A stretch of 64,000 bases of DNA from Luteibacter sp. (GTDB lineage Bacteria; Pseudomonadota; Gammaproteobacteria; Xanthomonadales; Rhodanobacteraceae), in assembly GCF_009912395.1 (NCBI RefSeq), contig NZ_WNDO01000012.1, positions 1 through 64,000 on the forward strand, written 5' to 3'. Below are positions 54,049-62,291 of this stretch, piece after piece. The notes under the pieces were generated by a model. That model made no database searches and had not been told where the DNA came from. It was given only the letters and a program-made list of their open reading frames with translations. How positions within the stretch are numbered: position 1 is the first letter of the stretch; every line of letters begins with the position of its first letter. The position numbers were made by a program, and so were the translations under genes.

Positions 54049-56690
54049 GCCCGCCGCGCGCCTTGGCGCGCCTGCAATTCCATGCGGGCTTTACCTTCGA
54101 CGATGCCGTGCGCGTGGTGGATTACTACGCGCGGCTCGGGGTGAGTCATCTCTATGCTTCGCCGATCCTGCGAGCCCGCGCGGGATCCACGCATGGCTAC
54201 GACGTCGTCGATTGCCACCAGGTCAATCCGGAGATCGGTGGCGAGGAAGGGTTGCGTCGGCTGGTCGCTGCGTTGCGTGCGCAGGGCATGGGCCTGGTGG
54301 TGGACATCGTGCCAAACCATATGGGCGTCGGACCCGAAAACGCCTGGTGGATGGACGTGCTTCGCCATGGCCGTGACAGCCGTTACGCGGGTCATTTCGA
54401 CATCGACTGGCAGTCGCCCGATCCACTGCTGCGCGGGCGCCTGCTGCTTCCGATACTCGGAGCGGGCTACGATGCCACCCTGCGCGAAGGGCATCTGCGC
54501 CTGGCGCGTCACCGCGGCGAATGGACGCTACGTCTCTATGACGATCACCTGCCACTGTCGCCTGCCTCGACTCGAGACCTGGGCGACGATGCCATCGCGA
54601 CGCACGATCCGTCGATCGACGAGGGTAGGGCGCAACTGTATGCATTGATCGAGAGGCAGCACTATCGCCTGGCCTTCTGGAAGCTGGCCAGCGACATGGT
54701 CAACTACCGTCGTTTCTTCGACATCAACGAACTGGCCGGCCTGCGCATCGAACGCACGGCGGTGTTCGAGGACACCCATCGCACGATCTTCCGCCTCTAC
54801 GCGGAAGGACTCATCGACGGCGTGCGCTGCGACCATGTCGATGGCCTGGCCGATCCGCGCCGCTACTGTCGGCAACTGCGTCACCGCTTCGACCGACTGC
54901 GCTCGCAGCGACCGAAGGACGCATGGCCCGGTGGCGCCTACGTCGTGGTGGAGAAGATCCTCGCCGACGACGAGCGACTGCGGATCGACTGGCGCGTGGA
55001 CGGCACGACTGGCTACGAGTTCATGGACCAGGTCTCGGCCGTGCTGCATGACGAGGCGGGCGAAGCACCACTCACCGGCTTGTGGCGAAAATTGACCGGT
55101 GAGGCCGCCGACTTCGCGACGCAGGCTGTGCGGGCGCGCCGGCAGATCCTGGTCGACAGTTTCGAGTCGGAGCTGGATCGCACGGCGAGGGCGTTGTTCG
55201 CTTCGGCGCGTGCCGCCGTGGCGACGCGCGACGTTTCGCTGGCCGCGATCCGTCGCGTCCTCGTGGAACTGCTCGTGCACTTTCCTGTGTATCGCACCTA
55301 TGCCGGTGGCACCGGCCGCGACGCCTTCGACGAGGCGATCTTCGCTCGGGCGGTGGAAGGCGCGTTACGCACGCTGCGCGGCGAGGATGCCGATCTGCTG
55401 CATCTGGTGGCGGCATGGCTGGGTGGCGAGGCGCCGCGTTCGCTGCCGCCCGGGCCCGTGCGGCGTGCCCGCGAACGGGCCATCTCGGTATTCCAGCAGG
55501 CGACTTCGCCCGTGGCGGCCAAGGCGGTCGAGGACACTGCTGGCTATCGCTACGGTCGATTGCTGTCACGTAACGAGGTGGGCGTGGATGCTGCGCGACT
55601 CGCCTTGTCGCCCGAGGATTTCCATCGCCATGCGGTCGAACGGGCGGCGACGTTTCCGCATGCGCTGCTGTCCACCGCCACACATGATCATAAGCGCGGC
55701 GAAGACCTGCGCGCACGCCTGGCGGTGTTGTCCGAGGTGGCCGGCCGCTGGGTGCCGACCGTGGAGCGCTGGCGGATGCGTCATGACACCTTCCGCCAGC
55801 GCGCGGATGGACGCATGGCGCCATCGGCCGCCGACGAACTGATGCTGTACCAGATGCTCGTGGGGGCATGGCCGCTGGATCTCCGTGTGGACGACGAGGA
55901 CGGGCTGGAAGCATTTGCCACCCGGATTGCCGCGTGGCAGCGCAAGGCCCTGCGCGAAGCCAAGCGCTGGACGCGCTGGACCTCGCCCAATGAACCCTAC
56001 GAGGACGCCTGCGAGGACTTCCTCCGGGCCATGTTGTCGGGGGAGGCGGCGGCCGAACTTCGCGCGTTCGCCGACTACATCGCGGCACCGGGGGCGGCGA
56101 ATGGCCTGGCCCAGGCGGTGTTGCGGATGACCATGCCGGGCATACCCGATCTCTACCAGGGCACCGAGTACTGGGATTTCAGCCTGGTGGATCCCGACAA
56201 CCGGCGCCCCGTGGACTTCGCGGCGCACTCCGCCTCGCTGGCCCGGGACCCGGTGCCGCGGGAGGCGTTGGCGGACTGGCGGGGTGGCGTCATCAAGCAG
56301 TCGGTGATCCGCCGGTTGCTCTGCCTGAGGAAGACGCATCCGGCTTTGTTCGCCCAGGGTGGCTATCGCCCGGTCGAGGCGAAAGGGCCGGCGGCAGCGC
56401 ATGTGCTCGCCTTCGTCCGCGAGCATCGGGGGCGGATGCTGTTCGTCGCCGTGGGGCGCCATCTTGCCGGGTGGCTCGCGGGCACGGATGGGCCCGGCGT
56501 GCCCAAGACCCACTGGGAAGGGACGACATTCGAATTGCCCGGACGGAACTGGGCGGGCGTCCTGACGGATGGGGTGCTCGACGGCGGCACGGTGCTGGCG
56601 GCGGATATCTTCGCCGGGCTACCCGTGGCGGCATGGTGGGGAGAGGTTCTGTCCGAGCCCCGCAGGGGGCGGCCGGGCGGCCACGCGTAA
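54045..56690 (+). CDS. treY: malto-oligosyltrehalose synthase, 881 aa
   Basis: Converts the reducing-end glucose pair of maltodextrins into a terminal trehalosyl unit, the TreZ substrate. GH13_26 features are ARLQFHAGFTFDDAVRVVDY, SPILRARAGSTHGYDVVDCH, VVDIVPNHMGVGPENAWWMD, nucleophile Asp in GVRCDHVDGLADPRRY, acid Glu in YVVVEKILADDERLRIDW and DLYQGTEYWDFSLVDPDN. I chose GTG 54045, giving VSPPRALARLQF and overlapping the malQ stop. The open frame upstream shadows malQ. It is the last gene of the operon; no clear terminator was found before cmk. Confidence 0.94.
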   Translation: MSPPRALARLQFHAGFTFDDAVRVVDYYARLGVSHLYASPILRARAGSTHGYDVVDCHQVNPEIGGEEGLRRLVAALRAQGMGLVVDIVPNHMGVGPENAWWMDVLRHGRDSRYAGHFDIDWQSPDPLLRGRLLLPILGAGYDATLREGHLRLARHRGEWTLRLYDDHLPLSPASTRDLGDDAIATHDPSIDEGRAQLYALIERQHYRLAFWKLASDMVNYRRFFDINELAGLRIERTAVFEDTHRTIFRLYAEGLIDGVRCDHVDGLADPRRYCRQLRHRFDRLRSQRPKDAWPGGAYVVVEKILADDERLRIDWRVDGTTGYEFMDQVSAVLHDEAGEAPLTGLWRKLTGEAADFATQAVRARRQILVDSFESELDRTARALFASARAAVATRDVSLAAIRRVLVELLVHFPVYRTYAGGTGRDAFDEAIFARAVEGALRTLRGEDADLLHLVAAWLGGEAPRSLPPGPVRRARERAISVFQQATSPVAAKAVEDTAGYRYGRLLSRNEVGVDAARLALSPEDFHRHAVERAATFPHALLSTATHDHKRGEDLRARLAVLSEVAGRWVPTVERWRMRHDTFRQRADGRMAPSAADELMLYQMLVGAWPLDLRVDDEDGLEAFATRIAAWQRKALREAKRWTRWTSPNEPYEDACEDFLRAMLSGEAAAELRAFADYIAAPGAANGLAQAVLRMTMPGIPDLYQGTEYWDFSLVDPDNRRPVDFAAHSASLARDPVPREALADWRGGVIKQSVIRRLLCLRKTHPALFAQGGYRPVEAKGPAAAHVLAFVREHRGRMLFVAVGRHLAGWLAGTDGPGVPKTHWEGTTFELPGRNWAGVLTDGVLDGGTVLAADIFAGLPVAAWWGEVLSEPRRGRPGGHA

Positions 56691-56765
56691 CGGGAGCCGA
56701 CTTACCACGCGCTCAGGCAGGTGTCCACGGCGATATCATGCCGGTTTCCCGAGCGAGGTATTCCC

Positions 56766-57446
56766 ATGGCCCATCCGACGGTTGTCCCCGTCCTTACCAT
56801 CGACGGGCCTTCCGGGTCCGGCAAGGGGACCATCAGCCGCCTCGTGGCCGAGCAGCTCGGCTGGCACCTGCTGGATTCCGGCGCCCTCTACCGGGCCGTG
56901 GGCTACGCGGCGGGCGAGCAGGGCATCGACTTGTCGGACGTGGATGCTGTCACCCGCTGCGCCCAGGCCGTGAAGATCCGCTTCCAGGCCAGTCCCGACG
57001 GCGGTGAGACGCATGTGCTGGTCAACGGCCACGACGCCACGGACGAGCTGCGCACGGAAACGGCTGGCGCGGCCGCTTCGGCTATCGCCGTGATCCCCTC
57101 CGTCAGGCAGGCCCTGGTGGACCTCCAACTGGCCTTCCGCAAGGCTCCGGGCCTGGTCGCGGACGGCCGCGACATGGGTACGGTGATCTTCCCGGACGCC
57201 GCCCACAAGGTATTCCTTACGGCCAGCGCGGTCGAGCGGGCGAAAAGGCGCTATAAGCAGTTGAAGGATAAGGGGCTGAGCGTTACACTTGCAGGCCTCC
57301 AACGGGAAATCGAGGCGCGCGACGAGCGTGATGCGTCGCGGGCGGTCGCCCCGTTGAAGCCCGCCGAGGGCGCCGTGGTAGTCGATACCACCGGCATGCC
57401 CATCGAGGTGGTGGTGGCAAAGGTTTTCGCCGTGGTGCGTCCCTGA
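56766..57446 (+). CDS. cmk: cytidylate kinase, 226 aa
   Basis: Phosphorylates CMP and dCMP. P-loop [11 protein letters not shown] at residues 14-24, then [14 protein letters not shown] (NMP-binding), [15 protein letters not shown] and a C-terminal lid region [16 protein letters not shown]. Length matches bacterial Cmk. ATG 56766 has GAGG 7 bases upstream. It stands directly before rpsA, the widely conserved cmk-rpsA-ihfB order. Confidence 0.96.
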   Translation: MAHPTVVPVLTIDGPSGSGKGTISRLVAEQLGWHLLDSGALYRAVGYAAGEQGIDLSDVDAVTRCAQAVKIRFQASPDGGETHVLVNGHDATDELRTETAGAAASAIAVIPSVRQALVDLQLAFRKAPGLVADGRDMGTVIFPDAAHKVFLTASAVERAKRRYKQLKDKGLSVTLAGLQREIEARDERDASRAVAPLKPAEGAVVVDTTGMPIEVVVAKVFAVVRP

Positions 57447-57518
57447 CGCATCCGGCACAACGCTCGTGCGGTACGCACGGGTTCTTGGCAACGGTGCCGG
57501 GGGGCACACTTGATATCT

Positions 57519-57551
57519 CCCCTGAGCACCCACAACCGGTGGGTCCCCTGA
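57519..57551 (+). promoter_or_regulatory. rpsA: rpsA 5' region hairpin flanked by direct repeats
   Basis: A hairpin ACCCAC-aaccg-GTGGGT at 57528-57544 is flanked on both sides by the heptamer CCCCTGA (57519-57525 and 57545-57551), 62 bases before the rpsA ATG. It is a candidate leader structure for S1 autoregulation or a protein-binding site. Confidence 0.35.
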
Positions 57552-57612
57552 CCGCTCGCGTTCAAGAAGCACGCCTGCGCCGGGTACGACCTTTCATAAC
57601 CCTGGAATCAAC

Positions 57613-59286
57613 ATGACTGAAAGTTTTGCCGAACTGTTTGAACAGAGCCAGCAGGCCATTTCGAAGCTGAAGCCCGGCTCCATCGTCACCGGTATCGTTG
57701 TGGAAATCCGCAACGACGTGGTGGTGATCAACGCCGGCCTGAAGAGCGAAGGCATCGTTCCGATCGAGCAGTTCAAGGACGAGAACGGCGCTCTCGAAGT
57801 GGAAGTGGGCGACGAAGTCAAGGTCGCGCTCGACGCGCTCGAAGACGGCTTCGGCGAGACCAAGCTCTCCCGCGAGAAGGCCAAGCGTTCGATGGTGTGG
57901 GACGACCTCGAGCAGGCGTTCGACAAGGAAGAGACCATCACCGGCAAGATCTCCGGCAAGGTCAAGGGCGGCTTCACCGTCGACATCAAGGACGTCCGCG
58001 CGTTCCTGCCGGGCTCCCTGGTCGACGTGCGTCCGGTCCGTGACCCGGTCTACCTCGAGGGCAAGGACCTCGAGTTCAAGATCATCAAGCTCGACCGCAA
58101 GCGCAACAACGTGGTCGTCAGCCGCCGCGCCGTCGTCGAGACCGAGTTCTCCGAAGAGCGCGAGAAGCTGCTCGAGCGCCTCACCGAGGGTGCGGTCGTC
58201 AAGGGTGTGGTCAAGAACCTCACCGATTACGGCGCGTTCGTGGACCTCGGCGGCATCGACGGCCTGCTGCACATCACCGATATGGCGTGGAAGCGCGTGC
58301 GTCACCCGTCGGAAGTGGTCAACGTCGGCGACGAGCTGGACGTCCGCGTCCTCAAGTACGACCGCGAGCGCAACCGCGTCTCGCTCGGCCTGAAGCAGCT
58401 CGGCGACGATCCGTGGGTCGCCATCGCCCGCCGCTACCCGGTCGGCAGCCGCCTGTTCGGCAAGGTCTCCAACGTCACCGATTACGGCTGCTTCGTCGAG
58501 ATCGAGCCGGGCGTCGAAGGCCTGGTGCACGTCTCCGAAATGGACTGGACCAACAAGAACGTCAACCCGGCCAAGGTCGTGCAGGTCGGTGACGAGACCG
58601 AAGTCATGGTCCTCGACGTGGATGAAGAGCGTCGCCGCATCTCCCTGGGCATCAAGCAGACCCGCTCGAACCCGTGGGAAGCCTTCGCCGCCATGCACAA
58701 GAAGGGCGACAAGGTCTCCGGCCAGATCAAGTCGATCACCGATTTCGGTATCTTCATCGGTCTCGAAGGCGGCATCGACGGTCTCGTCCACCTGTCCGAC
58801 ATCTCGTGGCAGGCCTCGGGTGAAGACCTCGTCCGCAACTTCAAGAAGGGCGATGAAGTCGAGGCCGTGGTCCTGGCTGTCGATCCGGAGCGTGAGCGCA
58901 TCTCCCTCGGCATCAAGCAGATGGAGCAGGATCCGTTCGGCCAGTTCATGGCCACGAATCCGCGCGGCACGGTCCTGAACGGTACGGTCAAGGAAGTCGA
59001 TGCCAAGGGTGCCGTGATCGACCTGGGCGAAGGCGTCGAGGGTTACCTCCGCGCCAACGACATCGCCAAGGAGCGTGTGGAAGACGCCACGCAGCACCTG
59101 AAGGTCGGCGACAAGGTCGAAGCCAAGTTCACCGGCATGGATCGCAAGGGCCGTCAGCTGCAGCTGTCGATCCGCGCGAAGGACGAGGAAGAGCTGGCCG
59201 ACACCATGGCCGACTACCAGTCCGCTGCCGGCGGCACGACCAAGCTCGGCGCGCTCCTCAAGGAGCAGATGAACAAGGCCGACTAA
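57613..59286 (+). CDS. rpsA: 30S ribosomal protein S1, 557 aa
   Basis: S1 helps load mRNA on the 30S subunit. Six S1 OB repeats are visible, each with the GxV-xI-xFGxFV type pattern: [20 protein letters not shown], then [80 protein letters not shown] and [20 protein letters not shown]. Length is exactly that of E. coli S1. It starts [12 protein letters not shown]. The Shine-Dalgarno is poor (CTGGAATCAAC), as is usual for rpsA, which relies on leader structure. It ends in a terminator before ihfB. Confidence 0.98.
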   Translation: MTESFAELFEQSQQAISKLKPGSIVTGIVVEIRNDVVVINAGLKSEGIVPIEQFKDENGALEVEVGDEVKVALDALEDGFGETKLSREKAKRSMVWDDLEQAFDKEETITGKISGKVKGGFTVDIKDVRAFLPGSLVDVRPVRDPVYLEGKDLEFKIIKLDRKRNNVVVSRRAVVETEFSEEREKLLERLTEGAVVKGVVKNLTDYGAFVDLGGIDGLLHITDMAWKRVRHPSEVVNVGDELDVRVLKYDRERNRVSLGLKQLGDDPWVAIARRYPVGSRLFGKVSNVTDYGCFVEIEPGVEGLVHVSEMDWTNKNVNPAKVVQVGDETEVMVLDVDEERRRISLGIKQTRSNPWEAFAAMHKKGDKVSGQIKSITDFGIFIGLEGGIDGLVHLSDISWQASGEDLVRNFKKGDEVEAVVLAVDPERERISLGIKQMEQDPFGQFMATNPRGTVLNGTVKEVDAKGAVIDLGEGVEGYLRANDIAKERVEDATQHLKVGDKVEAKFTGMDRKGRQLQLSIRAKDEEELADTMADYQSAAGGTTKLGALLKEQMNKAD

Positions 59287-59301
59287 TTGGCCTGATCGTC
59301 G

Positions 59302-59332
59302 GAAGAGGGGCGGTTCGCCGCCCCTCTTCTTG
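59302..59332 (+). terminator. intrinsic terminator of rpsA
   Basis: GAAGAGGGGCGG / CCGCCCCTCTTC with the stable tetraloop TTCG, then TTGTGG. The T-run is short, so partial readthrough into ihfB is likely. Confidence 0.75.
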
Positions 59333-59380
59333 TGGGAAACAGGTTTCGAGCCTCAGCTTTAAAGAAAAATCAGGGGACCC

Positions 59381-59683
59381 ATGACAAAGTCGGAACTCAT
59401 CGAGGCGCTGGCGCGGCGCCAGACCCACCTTGCCTTCAGCGACGTGGAACTTGCCGTCAAGAGCGTGCTCGAGCAGATGAGCCTTGCCCTGTCCACGGGC
59501 GAGCGCATCGAGATCCGCGGCTTCGGTAGCTTTGCATTGCACTTCCGTCCGCCGCGCATGGGGCGCAACCCCAAGACGGGCGAGGCCGTGGCCCTCCCGG
59601 GCAAGCACGTCCCGCACTTCAAGCCAGGAAAGGAATTGCGCGAACGCGTGAACCTCGCCATGGAAAACGACGCCGCGCTTTGA
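59381..59683 (+). CDS. ihfB: integration host factor beta subunit, 100 aa
   Basis: DNA-bending heterodimer partner of Ihf[21 protein letters not shown] starts the HU/IHF helix pair, and the DNA-binding arm [20 protein letters not shown] has the Pro that intercalates in [20 protein letters not shown] completes the family signature. It lies after rpsA, as in most gammaproteobacteria. Its last codons form one arm of its own terminator. Confidence 0.97.
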   Translation: MTKSELIEALARRQTHLAFSDVELAVKSVLEQMSLALSTGERIEIRGFGSFALHFRPPRMGRNPKTGEAVALPGKHVPHFKPGKELRERVNLAMENDAAL

Positions 59684-59699
59684 CGCGGCGTTTTTTTTG
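59669..59699 (+). terminator. intrinsic terminator of ihfB
   Basis: ACGCCGCG / CGCGGCGT with loop CTTTGA followed by eight Ts. The loop contains the ihfB stop codon. Confidence 0.88.
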
Positions 59700-59827
59700 G
59701 CGGGCAGGGTGGCTCGAAACCTTTTGGCCATCCGCAGGGACTCACGCTGCATGCCTTTCGCTTCCAACCTGTACGAATTCGTAATTCCCGCACACCACGT
59801 CATTCATGATTCGGGTACAGTCGCCGG

Positions 59828-60088
59828 ATGCGTCTGATCGCCATCATCTTCCTGTTGTTGTTCATCGCCGCCGGCATCGTTTTCGGCGCGTTGAACGCCG
59901 ACCTCGTGCCGTTCGATTTCGGTTTCGCTCGTGGCTCCGTACCGAAGGGCGCGGCCATGCTGGTCGCCCTGCTGGTGGGTTGGATCCTGGGCGGCATCAC
60001 CGCATGGCTGGGCACATCCTGGGCTAACCAGCGCAAACGTCGCCGGGCCCTGGGGGATCGCAAGGCAGGCAGCGCGAAGACCGCATGA
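59828..60088 (+). CDS. lapA: LapA family inner-membrane protein (DUF1049), 86 aa
   Basis: Two membrane helices: LIAIIFLLLFIAAGIVFGALN (residues 3-23) and AAMLVALLVGWILGGITAWLG (about 43-63), with the conserved N-A-x-x-V-x-F/DF hinge (NADLVPFDFGF) between them. It ends in a basic tail. LapA acts with LapB in control of LPS synthesis. It overlaps lapB by 4 bases (ATGA), the standard lapA-lapB arrangement. Confidence 0.9.
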   Translation: MRLIAIIFLLLFIAAGIVFGALNADLVPFDFGFARGSVPKGAAMLVALLVGWILGGITAWLGTSWANQRKRRRALGDRKAGSAKTA

Positions 60089-61257
60089 ATCCGATCTGGC
60101 TGCTGGCGCTGGTTCCCCCGCTGGCTTTCGCTACCGGTTGGTGGATGGCCCGCCGAACTCACACGCGCCGTTCCGGCGATCGTGTCAACGAGCTTTCCTC
60201 CGACTACTTCCGAGGCCTGAACTATCTGCTCAACGAGGAGCAGGACAAGGCGCTCGAGGTCTTCCTGCGGTTGGCCGAATACAACCGCGATACCGTCGAG
60301 ACGCATCTGGCCCTGGGCAACCTGTTCCGCAAGCGGGGCGAGGTCGACCGCGCGATTCGCCTGCACCAGCACCTGGTATCGCGCCAGGGGCTTTCCGATG
60401 AAATGAAGACGGTGGCACTCCTCGAGCTTGGTGAGGACTACATGCGCGCCGGCCTGCTCGATCGCGCCGAAACGCTGTTTTCCGATCTGGTGGCCATGGA
60501 TGCCCTGGCACCCTCGGCGCTGCGCCATCTCATCGCGATCTATCAGCACGAGCGCGAGTGGCACAAGGCGATCGACCACGCACGCCGCCTCGAGGCGATG
60601 ACCGGCGAGGATGAGTCGGCCATGATCGCCCAGTTCTATTGCGAGCTGGCCGAACAATCGCGGCAGCACGGTGCGCGCACGGAGGCTCGCGACTACGTGC
60701 GCGAGGCGTTCTCCTGCCAGGCCGATTGCGTGCGCGCCCACATGATCGCCGGCCGGCTTTCGTCCGAGGATGACGACATGCCTGGCGCGATTGCCTCCTA
60801 CGAGGCTGCCATCGACGCCGACATCGCCTTCGTGCCGGAAATCTTGCCTCCGCTTCTCAACTGCTACGCACGCTCGCAGCAGATGGATCGTGCGGAGGAT
60901 TTCCTTCGCGAGATCATGCAGCGCTACCACGGCATCTCCCCGGTGCTGGCCCTGACCCGGCTTTACGAGGGCAGGGACGGTGAGCGCACCGCCATCGACT
61001 TCCTCACCGGCCAGCTGCGCAAGCGTCCTTCCGTGCGCGGCCTCATGGCGCTCATCGATGCGACCATGGACAAGGTGTCCGGTGAAGCGAGGGAGAACTA
61101 CCTGATTCTTCGCGACCTGACCCGCAAGTTGCTGGAAGGGCAGGCCATGTACCGATGCAGCCGATGCGGCTTCGGCGCGAAGGCGCACCACTGGCAGTGC
61201 CCCAGTTGCAAGAGCTGGGGTAGCGTTCGGCCCATCCATGGTGTCGCCAACGAATGA
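60085..61257 (+). CDS. lapB: lipopolysaccharide assembly protein LapB (YciM), 390 aa
   Basis: An inner-membrane adaptor that guides FtsH to degrade LpxC. The N-terminal helix IWLLALVPPLAFATGWWMARR is followed by TPR repeats from SDYFRGLNYLLNEEQDKALE to about residue 340. The C-terminal rubredoxin-like zinc site has two CxxC pairs, MYRCSRCGFGAKAHHWQCPSCKSW near residues 354-377 (written here as one block with Cys at 357, 360, 371 and 374, approximate). Its start overlaps lapA and its end overlaps the following glycosyltransferase by 4 bases. Confidence 0.94.
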   Translation: MNPIWLLALVPPLAFATGWWMARRTHTRRSGDRVNELSSDYFRGLNYLLNEEQDKALEVFLRLAEYNRDTVETHLALGNLFRKRGEVDRAIRLHQHLVSRQGLSDEMKTVALLELGEDYMRAGLLDRAETLFSDLVAMDALAPSALRHLIAIYQHEREWHKAIDHARRLEAMTGEDESAMIAQFYCELAEQSRQHGARTEARDYVREAFSCQADCVRAHMIAGRLSSEDDDMPGAIASYEAAIDADIAFVPEILPPLLNCYARSQQMDRAEDFLREIMQRYHGISPVLALTRLYEGRDGERTAIDFLTGQLRKRPSVRGLMALIDATMDKVSGEARENYLILRDLTRKLLEGQAMYRCSRCGFGAKAHHWQCPSCKSWGSVRPIHGVANE

Positions 61258-62291
61258 TCCTTCCCCTCATGAACGGCACGCAGGCCCTGGCCGGCTACAC
61301 CGTCCTCGCCCTGGTCGTTTCCCTTGCGTGTGTCCGCGTGGCCATCGCCTATGCCCATCGCAGGGGCATGCTCGACACCCCCGGGCACCGTCGGTCGCAC
61401 ACGATCCCCACGCCGCGCGGAGGAGGCATCGGTATTGTTATCGGTGCCCTGGTGGGCATGCCGTCGGCGTTGCTGCTCCTGCCCCAATCCCCGGGCGTGC
61501 CGGTCGTCGCCGCGTTTACCGTGGCCACCATCGCGGTCGCGGCGATCGGCTGGCTGGACGACCATGGTTCCTTGCCGATCCGGTCTCGCCTGCTCATCCA
61601 GCTCGCCGCGACCCTGCTGCTCTGCGTGGCCGTGGCGTCGGGCACGGCGAGCCTGTGGTGGGCCGTACCGCTGCTGGTCGCCGGGGTATGGTGCATCAAC
61701 CTGCATAATTTCATGGATGGCATCGATGGGCTGGCCGCCCAGCAGGCCATGTTCTTCGGTGCTGCCAGCGCCGCCCTGGCCTGGGGCGCGGGGACGGTCG
61801 CCATCACTGGCGCCGGACTGTCGATGGCCGCGGCAGCGGCCGGTTTCTGGTGGTTCAACCGCTCGCCAGCTCGGATTTTCATGGGTGACGTGGGTAGCGG
61901 CACCCTGGGTTTGCTGGTTTTCGCCCTGACAGCGATGCTCTGGGTCTTTCGCACGAACTTGCTGTGGCCGGTCCTCATCCTGTCATCGGCCTTCGTCATC
62001 GACGCCACCTTGACGCTGCTCGTGCGAATGCTGCGCGGTGCGCGCTGGTACACTCCGCATCGCGAGCATCTCTATCAGTGGCTCGTGAGACGAGGATCGT
62101 CACACCGGCGGGTGGCCCTGGGCTACCTGGCATGGAACGTTCTGGTCTGCGTTCCCATCGCATGGATCGCGTTCCGCCTCCCTCAGGCGGCACCCTGGTG
62201 CTTCGTGGCAACGTATGTGGTAGGGGCAGCGGTCTGGCGTACTGGCAAGCGATATGGCTTGCGTCGAAGGGAGCGACATGTTTCTCCGTAA
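61254..62291 (+). CDS. WecA/MraY-family glycosyl-1-phosphate transferase, 345 aa
   Basis: Starts lipid-linked polysaccharide synthesis by moving a sugar-1-phosphate from a UDP-sugar to undecaprenyl phosphate. About ten membrane helices. Motifs: the cytoplasmic loop HRRSHTIPTPRGGGIGIVIG, the Asp pair in AAIGWLDDHGSLPIRSRLLI, NLHNFMDGIDGLAAQQ, FMGDVGSGTLGLLVF and the late H-R-E-H loop (YTPHREHLYQWLVRRG). The HIPTPRGGG and FMGDVGS blocks fit GT family 4. ATG 61254 overlaps lapB (ATGA). A GlcNAc or Fuc/QuiNAc-type donor is likely but cannot be read. Likely the first gene of an O-antigen or exopolysaccharide locus. Confidence 0.9.
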   Translation: MILPLMNGTQALAGYTVLALVVSLACVRVAIAYAHRRGMLDTPGHRRSHTIPTPRGGGIGIVIGALVGMPSALLLLPQSPGVPVVAAFTVATIAVAAIGWLDDHGSLPIRSRLLIQLAATLLLCVAVASGTASLWWAVPLLVAGVWCINLHNFMDGIDGLAAQQAMFFGAASAALAWGAGTVAITGAGLSMAAAAAGFWWFNRSPARIFMGDVGSGTLGLLVFALTAMLWVFRTNLLWPVLILSSAFVIDATLTLLVRMLRGARWYTPHREHLYQWLVRRGSSHRRVALGYLAWNVLVCVPIAWIAFRLPQAAPWCFVATYVVGAAVWRTGKRYGLRRRERHVSP

